NCBI RefSeq assembly: GCF_000154845.1
Contig: NZ_DS981477.1
Span: 1-32,107 of the forward strand
Origin: Phocaeicola coprocola DSM 17136
GTDB taxonomy: Bacteria > Bacteroidota > Bacteroidia > Bacteroidales > Bacteroidaceae
DNA length: 32,107 bases
Direction of reading: 5' to 3'
A program made the position numbers and the translations under genes. Shown here piece after piece: positions 1 through 7,165 of the stretch. The notes under the pieces are model-generated. The model saw only the letters and a program-made list of their open reading frames with translations, made no database searches and was not told where the DNA came from. Numbering within the stretch: position 1 is the stretch's first letter; the number at the start of each line of letters is the position of its first letter.

Positions 1-1055
1 ATCGCAACCTTTTTGAGCATGAAACTTTCGACTGGTTTGCGTTCAACGGATCTATCATCAGCAAGCATCTCACAGGCAAAAGAAAAGCCATTGCCATCGA
101 CCCTTCCTATATTCCCAAATCAGGCAAGAAGACACCTTGGATAGGTTACTTCTGGTCCGGTTGTGCAGGAGAGTACAAGCGTGGACTGGAAATCATGGGC
201 ATCGGTGTCATTGACATCGACAACCATGAATGCATGACTTTAGGTTCCATTCAGACACCGGATTGTAAGACCTTGGATAATATGGACAAGAACCTTGTTG
301 ACTGGTACAGCTGCTATCTTATCAGCAGAAAAGACAAGCTACAGAGCCTGTCCAGAACGGTGGTTGCAGACGCATTCTTTTCCAAGGAAACTTTCGTAAC
401 GCCTATGTGTGAGAACGGTTTCCATGTCATCAGCCGCTTTAGGAATGATGTTGTCCTGTACTATCCGACATTGGAAAAGAAAACAGGAAAACGTGGTCAT
501 CCCAAGTGGTTTGACGGCAGGATTGACTTTGCCAATCTGGATTTGACCCGGTGCAAGGAATACGAGGTGAACAAAGGAAAGCTATACGGATTGAGGGTTT
601 ATGCTAAAGCTTTCAAAAGGTATGTTTCCTTAGCCGTCTGGTATCCGATGGACGGAAGAACAGACAAGTGGCAGCTTTATTTCTCTACAGACGATTCCAT
701 GGATGGACGCGAGGTGCTGGATTATTACAGAACCAGGTTCCAGTTGGAATTTTGCTTTAGAGATGGCAAGCAGCATGCAGGAATCACCAGCTGCCAGTCT
801 ACCGACTTCAGGAAATTGGATTTTCACTTCAATGCATCGCTTGCTGCTGTCAACTTGGCCAAAGCGGCATGTAAGAGGCTCGGAATAACCTATTCCATAT
901 CCTCCTGCAAGTCTTTCATACACAATGCTTATATGCTTGAACGATTTATTTGCGTGTTTGGGATTAGCCCAGACCCGCAAGTTATTGACAAACTTTTCAA
1001 AGAACTCATTTTATTTACTGCCAGAGCAGCTTAGGCTTGGCGAATTTTTAACGAA
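1..1055 (+). mobile_element. IS4-family insertion sequence, right-hand part only
   Basis: The window opens inside an insertion sequence whose transposase reading frame runs in from the left edge. Only the right end can be present. The stretch after the transposase stop (about 1035-1055) is short and probably contains the right terminal inverted repeat, but without the left end I cannot pair the repeats or identify the target duplication, so the end coordinate is a guess. The element ends within a few bases of the stop codon of the small peptide gene at complement 1056-1211. Confidence 0.6.
3..1034 (+). CDS. IS4-family DDE transposase (5' truncated by window edge)
   Basis: Catalyses cut-and-paste movement of the insertion sequence. 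The frame is open from base 3, so the first ATG at 195 is internal and the true start lies outside the window. All three catalytic acidic residues seem to be present: Asp in IAIDPSY (about bases 93-113), Asp in VVADAFF (about 360-380), and Glu inside the C-terminal signature YRTRFQLEFCFRDGK. That last segment matches the IS4-family Y-x2-R-x3-E-x6-K pattern exactly. No frameshift or stop interrupts the visible 343 codons, so the copy may be active if its left end is intact. Family assignment rests on the YREK signature; the subgroup is not resolved. Inference: it inserted next to the peptide-modification cassette on the opposite strand. Confidence 0.85.
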   Translation, partial: RNLFEHETFDWFAFNGSIISKHLTGKRKAIAIDPSYIPKSGKKTPWIGYFWSGCAGEYKRGLEIMGIGVIDIDNHECMTLGSIQTPDCKTLDNMDKNLVDWYSCYLISRKDKLQSLSRTVVADAFFSKETFVTPMCENGFHVISRFRNDVVLYYPTLEKKTGKRGHPKWFDGRIDFANLDLTRCKEYEVNKGKLYGLRVYAKAFKRYVSLAVWYPMDGRTDKWQLYFSTDDSMDGREVLDYYRTRFQLEFCFRDGKQHAGITSCQSTDFRKLDFHFNASLAAVNLAKAACKRLGITYSISSCKSFIHNAYMLERFICVFGISPDPQVIDKLFKELILFTARAA

Positions 1056-1211
1056 CTATTGAATATCTGAAAGTCCATCAGCACTTAAATCTAACAAACC
1101 ACCCACAGCCAGAGGATCAGTTTCCAAACGATCTTCCAATTTCTGGAGATCAAATTCTGAGAATGTTTCATTTAATGAAACAATTTCTCTTTCTGAAAAA
1201 TTTTCGTTCAT
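1056..1211 (-). CDS. Candidate radical-SAM-modified RiPP precursor peptide (51 aa)
   Basis: I found this short frame by translating the reverse complement of the gap between the transposase and the radical SAM gene. It starts with ATG at 1211, 15 bases after the maturase stop, and ends with TAG at 1056. The product begins MNENFSEREIVSLNETFSEF, continues with an acidic, probably helical segment ending LETDPLAVGG, and finishes with a 13-residue tail LLDLSADGLSDIQ. A leader ending in Gly-Gly followed by a short tail, directly beside a SPASM maturase, is the classic layout of a modified peptide precursor. The tail has no Cys and no aromatic residue, so a thioether-linked or Trp/Tyr-crosslinked product is unlikely unless the C-terminus has been shortened. 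The stop lies at or near the insertion-sequence edge, so truncation is possible. The family and the product are not recognised; the function is inferred from context. Confidence 0.7.
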   Translation of the reverse strand: MNENFSEREIVSLNETFSEFDLQKLEDRLETDPLAVGGLLDLSADGLSDIQ

Positions 1212-1226
1212 TTTTTTTGATTGATT

Positions 1227-2579
1227 TTAATTAGTATTTCGCTTATAAGCTTTATTTACAGCATAATCAAACATTATTCTAAAATAGGAACAATGATCTC
1301 TTCTACCTTGCATTGTATGTATAATACATCCACCTCCGCAGAATAGTGCATATTTACACTTACTGCATATTGAATTTTGGGTTATATTATAACCGTGCCA
1401 TCTATTTAATCGTTCTTGATTCCATTCTATCGTTTCATTCCGATAGCTCCCTAATTTATAATCTTTATTCCCGACAATCTCCCAACAAGAATAAATATCA
1501 CCTAACGAATCGAATACATATCCACAAGTTTGTGCTCCACAACTACAACCGCAAAACGGTATTGACTTTCCACTTGTGAGAGCCGTATATATTTTCTTTC
1601 CAATACCAAAATCACGGCACTGACCTAAAGTTTGATTATCTTTATTCTGCAATAAATACGACTTAGACGACAACAAATCCAATTTATCCTGCTCTCCTTC
1701 TGATATGGAAGTATTATTCCATATCATTGCAGAATACATTTTAAAATAAGGAGATGAAGCAAATCCACATTCTTCAAGATAGCGTTTTAAAGAAGCAAAA
1801 TCTTTGATATTCTGGTTGTCAGTATTTACACGAACGACTATCTCTACATTCTTATTTAAAGCTAATCTTATATTTGACATAATCCTATCAAAAGTGCCTC
1901 TATCTCTATAATGTATTCTCTTCTGATTATGAAAATCTCTTGTTCCATCAATTGTTATTTGAAGCTTATAAATAAGTTCTGGAGACAATAAATCCACAAA
2001 GGCATCCAAATCATAGCCATTGGTCAAAGCGTGAAATTTATATCCTTTTTCACATCCTTTTCTAACAATATATTCTACTATATCTCTATTTTCTTTCAGT
2101 AAAGGTTCACCACCATACAATGCTATATCCTTGCAATGTAATTGCTGTTGAGGCTCTATTTTCTCCATCGCTTGATAAGCCTTATCAACCATTTCTTTAG
2201 TCATTGCAATTTTAAGTTTTCCATCTTTCTTTTTCCGCTCTTCAAAGCAATAAGGACAACGAAAATTACAATTATAAGAAACAATAAAAGTAAAGTACTT
2301 ATATAGTAACTTCTCTTTATGGTGAAGTACTTTGGCTATATGATTTACATAATTAATTTCTTCCTCTTGGCTTCTGGTAGTAATATATCCCCGTTTTATC
2401 AATGTTTGTAAGGTATCTTCCGGTAAATCTACACCAGAAGCTACAGCCTGAATCTTTTTCAGCAGACTTTCAGTCACAATGTCGATGGCTCCCGTATAGC
2501 CATGAATTAGCATATACTTGCCCGGTTCGCTTTCCAACTTGACCGGAATCAGATACGATGAAGTTCTTAACGTTTCCAT
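1227..2579 (-). CDS. Radical SAM/SPASM peptide maturase
   Basis: Predicted cytoplasmic iron-sulfur enzyme that cleaves S-adenosylmethionine to a radical and modifies a ribosomal peptide. Counting from the ATG at 2579, residues 104-111 hold the cluster motif C-x3-C-x2-C (SYNCNFRCPYCFEE), followed by the SAM-binding ALYGGEPLL motif. The C-terminal third is Cys-rich in the SPASM style (CGCSCGAQTCGYVF, later SKCKYALFCGGGC), which implies auxiliary clusters. The N-terminal approximately 90 residues (SSYLIPVKLE onward) look like the peptide-recognition region common in Bacteroidetes maturases. An upstream ATG at 2615 would add 12 residues but overlap the preceding gene by 26 bases; I prefer 2579, which leaves a 10-base gap. 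It is probably co-transcribed with the small secreted protein upstream and the precursor downstream. The gene is visibly more A+T-rich than the core genes further right, which fits horizontal acquisition. The chemistry performed is unknown. Confidence 0.88.
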   Translation of the reverse strand: METLRTSSYLIPVKLESEPGKYMLIHGYTGAIDIVTESLLKKIQAVASGVDLPEDTLQTLIKRGYITTRSQEEEINYVNHIAKVLHHKEKLLYKYFTFIVSYNCNFRCPYCFEERKKKDGKLKIAMTKEMVDKAYQAMEKIEPQQQLHCKDIALYGGEPLLKENRDIVEYIVRKGCEKGYKFHALTNGYDLDAFVDLLSPELIYKLQITIDGTRDFHNQKRIHYRDRGTFDRIMSNIRLALNKNVEIVVRVNTDNQNIKDFASLKRYLEECGFASSPYFKMYSAMIWNNTSISEGEQDKLDLLSSKSYLLQNKDNQTLGQCRDFGIGKKIYTALTSGKSIPFCGCSCGAQTCGYVFDSLGDIYSCWEIVGNKDYKLGSYRNETIEWNQERLNRWHGYNITQNSICSKCKYALFCGGGCIIHTMQGRRDHCSYFRIMFDYAVNKAYKRNTN

Positions 2580-2589
2580 TGGGATAATT

Positions 2590-2784
2590 TTACTTGGTGA
2601 ACTGATAAACTGCATACTTTCCGTCTTGACACAATGTAACTGTATATAGTCCGTTTATCCAGTCGCCTATCAAAATAGGATTAAAGTGATCGTTAAATCT
2701 TGGTAAAGAACTGTATGTGTTCATTGTTTTTGTTTGAATTGATATGGATGAACCCAAACAAAGTATAAAAAGTAGTGTTTTCAT
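2590..2784 (-). CDS. Small secreted protein of unknown function (64 aa)
   Basis: The product starts MKTLLFILCLGSSISI, a short signal-peptide-like segment, and leaves a mature part of roughly 45 residues ending GLYTVTLCQDGKYAVYQFTK. That end resembles the last two beta-strands of small secreted Bacteroidales sandwich domains (DUF3244-like or a sorting-domain tail), but the rest of such a domain is missing, so the similarity is only a hint. An upstream in-frame TTG at 2814 is rejected because the predicted -7 box covers 2812-2819, which places transcription start downstream of it; the ATG at 2784 leaves a leader of about 20 bases. It is the first gene of the unit that continues into the radical SAM maturase. 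It could be a partner, a target or a relic. Confidence 0.6.
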   Translation of the reverse strand: MKTLLFILCLGSSISIQTKTMNTYSSLPRFNDHFNPILIGDWINGLYTVTLCQDGKYAVYQFTK

Positions 2785-2811
2785 AACTCTTTTCCATTTA
2801 AGATTCACCGA

Positions 2812-2870
2812 CAAAAATATAGGAAATGCATATTGGAGGGTGAAAAACGATTACGCATTTTTTACGCATT
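2812..2870 (-). promoter_or_regulatory. Promoter with tandem 11-bp-period repeat upstream of the maturase cassette
   Basis: On the minus strand TATTTTTG (2812-2819) matches the Bacteroidetes -7 consensus TAnnTTTG. No TTTG lies at the usual -33 distance, which suggests a need for an activator. A direct repeat AATGCGTAA occurs twice (2862-2870 and 2851-2859), exactly 11 bases apart, at about -43 to -62 from the inferred start. The arrangement matches that upstream of the outer-membrane barrel gene (7046-7102), with a related half-site. Confidence 0.55.
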
Positions 2871-2999
2871 ATAAAAGCGTATTGATAACCAGTTGTTTAG
2901 GTTGGTGAAAAAAAGGCACGAACGAATGCTTATAGAATGAATTTGACTAAAAAGTCCACATTAATTGAACAAAAAATCCACTCCTTTATACAGGAAATG

Positions 3000-4559
3000 T
3001 CATTCCAGACGTTTCAAAAACTCCCTGGCTACAGACATGTTTGTCTTTTCTCCTGTCATTTTATGATACAAACGGGGCAGTATCGAATTGACGGCAGAAG
3101 GAGAGTGGGCGATTAGTGCTGATATCCTATTGGTCGATATCCCGATTTTAATCAAACAGCAGGTACGAAGCTCTAATTCTGTTAATTTAGGATTCAGATT
3201 GTATAGTTTAGATATAAATGTAGGATACACCTTGTTTAAAGCATTAACCAATTGCCGCCAATGGTCTTCACTCAGCTCCCGGCTTTGAGTAACACGACAA
3301 AAATGAAGATAAATGGCAGATTGCTGAAAAGCTTCTAGCCTTTCTTCCAGACTCTGCTGTTTTTCTGACAATGTTACCTGCGAGTTTTCTTCAAGAGTAA
3401 GTTCCTTATTCAGTCGTTGTTTCTTGTGGAAAATATGGGTATTCCTGCCCATATAAATCATTCCTGCCACCAGCAGAGTTAGTGCCAGCGCCAGTATATA
3501 CCGTAGCCTTTTCATGTGCGAGAGCAGATCAAGTTTTTCTGCCTCGTAACTGATGCGTACTGTCGCTTCTGTACGTGTCATTCTGCTGATGGAGTCGGAC
3601 ACCTCCCGATAGCAGCGGGCGTAACGGTGTGCATCTTCCTGTTTGCCTTGTGAGAGTGCTATTTCCTTCAATATGCCATAGGCTGTGCGGTGATGGTAAA
3701 TGTCATTTGTCTGTAATGCCTCAACCGAATAGAATAAGGCAGAATCTAGATTGTTTTTCTGCCAATAATATTTGGCAAGTACTAAAGCTGCTAATTCATC
3801 GAAATGGTCACCCAATATTTTATAGGCAAATGCTTTTGCCGTATTATGCCTTCCTTGTGCGTAACTGAAGTCGGCCCATTCGCTCAGTACACCATATGCC
3901 GGTCTGGTGAATCCTTTTTCTTTCATCAGGTTGTATGCCTTGCTGTAATACACTTCTGCGCTGTCCGGACTGTACTGCCGGTCGAATATTCGTGCCATAT
4001 CTCTCCAGCTGTAGGCAATTCCCAGATAATCATCGCATTTTATGTTATATACCAATGCCTGCCGTAAAGCTTTCATGCTTTCGTGGTATGCTTTTTGATA
4101 AGCATACAGGACCGCCAGTTGTCCGTAGATGCGACCGTTCAGCGTATCGTGTTCGCAGCCCACCTCGGCTGCACTCAGGTATGTACGTATTGCCCTTGAT
4201 GGTTCGTTGCAGTCGCGGTACACTCCTGCCTTGTAGTAAAGTGCTTCCGCCAGCCTCCGGTCATCTCCTTGCTGCTCGTAGAAGCGTACTATGCGGTTTA
4301 TCAGTGAATCGGAGGTGTGCGGAATATAGAGTTTGTCTTCGGCTTTGATTCGTAGCATGTGGCAGTACATCCGTTCTTCTTCCGTCAGTTCCTGCAAGGA
4401 TGCGTCAATCGAGTCCAGACAGGCAATGGCACTGTCCGGACAAGCTTCTGCCCAGTACTCCGCCTGTCTGATCAGGGGAGGGTAGGATGTTTTCCGGTTG
4501 CGGCAACCGCATGCTCCTATCAGCAGAAGCAACAGCAGGAAGTAAGCTGTTTTCTTCAT
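3000..4559 (-). CDS. TPR - transmembrane - LuxR-type HTH regulator, copy A
   Basis: A one-component membrane regulator of a type common in Bacteroides. Residues 1-17 are a hydrophobic export signal ending in a lipobox-like IGAC (Cys17). Residues of about 30-335 are helical TPR-type repeats expected in the periplasm. Residues of about 353-370 form one membrane segment (ILALALTLLVAGMIYM), then a charged linker and a C-terminal helix-turn-helix of LuxR style (LTELELRTCCLIKIGISTNR ... SPSAVNSILPRLYHKMTGE). It is nearly identical to copy B (7166-8698) over residues 1-231 and 286-372, but differs strongly in residues 232-285 and from 373 to the end. It lies directly upstream of the small-protein/maturase unit on the same strand, so I infer it controls that unit. 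The ligand is unknown; the Cys17 lipidation and the topology are predictions. Confidence 0.85.
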   Translation of the reverse strand: MKKTAYFLLLLLLIGACGCRNRKTSYPPLIRQAEYWAEACPDSAIACLDSIDASLQELTEEERMYCHMLRIKAEDKLYIPHTSDSLINRIVRFYEQQGDDRRLAEALYYKAGVYRDCNEPSRAIRTYLSAAEVGCEHDTLNGRIYGQLAVLYAYQKAYHESMKALRQALVYNIKCDDYLGIAYSWRDMARIFDRQYSPDSAEVYYSKAYNLMKEKGFTRPAYGVLSEWADFSYAQGRHNTAKAFAYKILGDHFDELAALVLAKYYWQKNNLDSALFYSVEALQTNDIYHHRTAYGILKEIALSQGKQEDAHRYARCYREVSDSISRMTRTEATVRISYEAEKLDLLSHMKRLRYILALALTLLVAGMIYMGRNTHIFHKKQRLNKELTLEENSQVTLSEKQQSLEERLEAFQQSAIYLHFCRVTQSRELSEDHWRQLVNALNKVYPTFISKLYNLNPKLTELELRTCCLIKIGISTNRISALIAHSPSAVNSILPRLYHKMTGEKTNMSVAREFLKRLE

Positions 4560-4578
4560 TGCATTTCTTTAGGCTGTG

Positions 4579-4615
4579 CAAATATACGATTTTACGGTAT
4601 TCCGACAAATTTGTC
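4579..4615 (-). promoter_or_regulatory. Promoter and palindrome of TPR/HTH regulator A
   Basis: The minus strand has TATATTTG (4579-4586) as -7 box and TTTG (4606-4609) as -33 box with a 19-base spacer, a full Bacteroidetes promoter. The -33 box lies inside a perfect 12-bp palindrome GACAAATTTGTC (4604-4615), a possible repressor or autoregulatory site. Sequence identity with the promoter of copy B extends to about 4633 and then stops abruptly. Confidence 0.65.
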
Positions 4616-4674
4616 TGGCATGGAAGTCCGTAAAACTCGTGCAGCTTACGTTCGCTTCATTGCAGCCTATGATT

Positions 4675-6957
4675 TTAGTTGGCTTTCATGATAGCCGAGT
4701 TGATGCTTCGGTCTACATCGTTCTTGTCGCGTGAAGTCTTCCGTCCGAAATCGAAAGTATAGGCAAGTTTCACGTAACCTGTACGCTGGTAGATGCGGCT
4801 GGTTCTTTCTTGCGTGAACTGATATATACCGATAGGAGAATATTCCGTATAGCGGGAATGTTTGGTAAATGGACTATCTGTACCTGCTTCTGCCAGCCAG
4901 TTCTTTTTGTTAAACCGAAGCGAGAAACCATACTTCCACGGTGATTTCTTGAGTGCTAACAATTCGCTGTCAAGCCCTCTTTCTGGAGTTTTCATGTAAG
5001 CATTCAACGTAAACGAATGGAAATAATAATTCACATCAAGCGTAGCCATAAAGTTATCTTCCGAGATAGGAATCTTTGCAATGTCCAGCTTCTCATATTT
5101 GAGCTTCAGGTTTGTACGGAAATTCTTTGACAATTTACAAGATGATATAACTTCAGCTTTCCATTTCTTATAGTCAGTATCTGAACGGTAGCTGTTTACA
5201 AGTTTGTTATTTTCAATATAATAATCCCCACAAATATTATTTTTCAGAATCGTATAGTTGAAGTTGAACTGGAGATTAAAGGGTTTCACTTGTGCATCAT
5301 AAGTGAAGAAAAACTCTTGTATGATCGGGTTATTCAGATTAGGATTTCCTCGTTTTATTTGTAGAAAATCTATATTTTGATCCATTGTATTAATATAGCT
5401 GATATCCGGCTGATAGTTTCCCATGGCGAAACCGCCTACTAACTGGTGCTTGGCATTAATCAGGTAACGAATCCATGAGTTAGTGCGGAATGTCCAATAT
5501 TTTTGCAAGTCCTGTCCGTGCAACTTATAATTTAGCAGTGATGCACCGGGTGACAATGTAATGGTCAGTTTGTCAAAAAGATATTGTGTATAATTTAAAT
5601 AAAATAGAGTTTCGCCTTTCCACAGGTGTTGCCAGGATTCATTATCTCCGGTATAGGCGGAAGAAGTAATCTGATGGTCGTGCAGAAAACTTGCGCCAAA
5701 CGAATTATGTTTTAAGTTGATGCCATATACACCCATTGCTCTGAATGAGTATAAGTCTTCATCTGCTTTAGTAAACAGACGCTGTTCGTCCTCCAAGTAA
5801 TTCCGCTGATAGGTGTTGTGGTCATAGTTTCCTCTCAGCATGACGTGTATACGTTGGTTCTTTGTGGGATAGAATACTCCGTCCAAACAAAGGGACGGTT
5901 TCAGATTCTCTTCACTTACCCGTTCCGATGAACTTACATTTTTATTTTCATAGCCGGTATAATTTAACTGTTCGCTTTGGTCATTATGCGGAGTATCATT
6001 ATGGGTCAACGACACTAGGGCATACAGATTACGCTTATCCGTCTTGTTATTCACTTTGAATTGGGCGTACTGCTGATTGTTGTGGTATAAGCCGCCTTCA
6101 TTCATATGATTTCGATTGACTTGATAGTCTGGAAAAAACAGCAGCTCATTCTTTTGATTTTGTACTCCGTCATGCTCTGCCATATTGTATCCACCGAAAA
6201 AAGTATAGTTAGTATTGCCATGTGCTATTTTTGCTCCGATGTTATAATCACCTTTGGTATAGCCTATATTCTGTTCTGCATCTAAAGTCACGTAACCGCC
6301 CACCTTATACTCTTTTGTAATGTAATTAATAGACGCAATATCACCTGTATAGATGCCACTCGGGATATCATAGTATTCTACCTTCTCTATGTCTTTGGGG
6401 CGCAGGTTCTGTACTTCACGTAAGTCTGCCTGTACACTGTTGATATAAAGTGTTACAGCTCCCCGTGAAGTAGAAACACTCTTGCTGCGAGGATCTACAT
6501 CCACTCCGGGTATCATCAGGTTATACAAAACATCATATCCCGAATAGGCGTGCTTCAATTGTTGCTTGTCTGGAATAATTAACGTATGGTCTTTCTTTCG
6601 GATGAATGTAGTACCTTTTACTACGACTTCTCCGAGTACAACGTTTTCTGTTTCCAGCGTAACAAGAGGAACTTCTAAATTTTTATCAGACATTTTTATC
6701 TGGATGAACGCTGGCTTATAGCCGATTGAGCTGAGAGCTACTAAATAGTTTCCTTTCTCTATATTGCTGAAGACATATTTCCCCAATGTATCTGTGGTAA
6801 CTCCTGAAACAAAAGTTGAATCAGTTTCTAGCAGGCGGACTGTTACATAGGGCAATGGCTTTCCGTTGTTTTCTACTGTCCCGTATAATTTATTCTGCGC
6901 TTGCATAGAATTGCCCAATAATGCCAATGACATTATTAATAATCCGGTTTTATTCAT
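4675..6957 (-). CDS. Outer-membrane beta-barrel protein, TonB-dependent-receptor-like
   Basis: Predicted 760-residue outer-membrane barrel. I start at ATG 6957, which gives a clean signal peptide (MNKTGLLIMSLALLGNSMQA); the first possible start at 7005 would bury it. The order is: a carboxypeptidase-regulatory-like beta domain (about residues 20-105, YGTVENNGKPLPYVTVRLLE), a plug-like domain (about 110-220), then a long beta-strand-rich barrel rich in Tyr and Asn and ending in YVKLAYTFDFGRKTSRD plus a short tail. This end is typical of the OMP_b-brl_3 group in Bacteroidetes. No SusD partner is encoded nearby, so glycan import of the SusCD kind is unlikely. Its position between two TPR/HTH regulators and beside a RiPP-like cassette suggests import or export of a peptide or signal, which is inference only. 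It probably has its own promoter at 7046-7102. Confidence 0.85.
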   Translation of the reverse strand: MNKTGLLIMSLALLGNSMQAQNKLYGTVENNGKPLPYVTVRLLETDSTFVSGVTTDTLGKYVFSNIEKGNYLVALSSIGYKPAFIQIKMSDKNLEVPLVTLETENVVLGEVVVKGTTFIRKKDHTLIIPDKQQLKHAYSGYDVLYNLMIPGVDVDPRSKSVSTSRGAVTLYINSVQADLREVQNLRPKDIEKVEYYDIPSGIYTGDIASINYITKEYKVGGYVTLDAEQNIGYTKGDYNIGAKIAHGNTNYTFFGGYNMAEHDGVQNQKNELLFFPDYQVNRNHMNEGGLYHNNQQYAQFKVNNKTDKRNLYALVSLTHNDTPHNDQSEQLNYTGYENKNVSSSERVSEENLKPSLCLDGVFYPTKNQRIHVMLRGNYDHNTYQRNYLEDEQRLFTKADEDLYSFRAMGVYGINLKHNSFGASFLHDHQITSSAYTGDNESWQHLWKGETLFYLNYTQYLFDKLTITLSPGASLLNYKLHGQDLQKYWTFRTNSWIRYLINAKHQLVGGFAMGNYQPDISYINTMDQNIDFLQIKRGNPNLNNPIIQEFFFTYDAQVKPFNLQFNFNYTILKNNICGDYYIENNKLVNSYRSDTDYKKWKAEVISSCKLSKNFRTNLKLKYEKLDIAKIPISEDNFMATLDVNYYFHSFTLNAYMKTPERGLDSELLALKKSPWKYGFSLRFNKKNWLAEAGTDSPFTKHSRYTEYSPIGIYQFTQERTSRIYQRTGYVKLAYTFDFGRKTSRDKNDVDRSINSAIMKAN

Positions 6958-7045
6958 AAGAAATGTGTTATGTTGAATAATCGTTTGGTTAACTTGCAGT
7001 ATCAAGATATGCTCTTTCGTTTGGAGAAGAACAAATTTGTAGAAT

Positions 7046-7102
7046 CAAATGTATGGGAAAAGTACTTTTTGCCGAAAAAACAATGTTCACAATTTGTTCA
7101 CA
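7046..7102 (-). promoter_or_regulatory. Promoter with tandem 11-bp-period repeat upstream of the outer-membrane barrel gene
   Basis: On the minus strand TACATTTG (7046-7053) fits the -7 consensus and no TTTG is found at -33. A direct repeat TGTGAACA occurs at 7095-7102 and 7084-7091, again with an 11-base period and again at about -43 to -61. Downstream of the -7 box, ACAAATTTGT (7031-7040) repeats the core of the palindrome in the regulator promoters. Confidence 0.55.
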
Positions 7103-7165
7103 TTTTGCAAATTACTGATATTCAGTAGAATAAAATAGCTATGCTTGAGTGTTGGAATGGAGAAA

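Noticed and set aside
2831..2869. Tiny minus-strand peptide starting MRKKCVIVF near the tandem repeat
   Set aside because: It would be about 23 codons, lies upstream of the predicted transcription start and has no conserved feature. The repeat itself is a better explanation of the sequence.
3935..4348. 137-codon plus-strand frames present in both regulator copies (also 8074-8487)
   Set aside because: They are conserved only because the minus-strand regulator genes are duplicated, and they look like antisense shadows.
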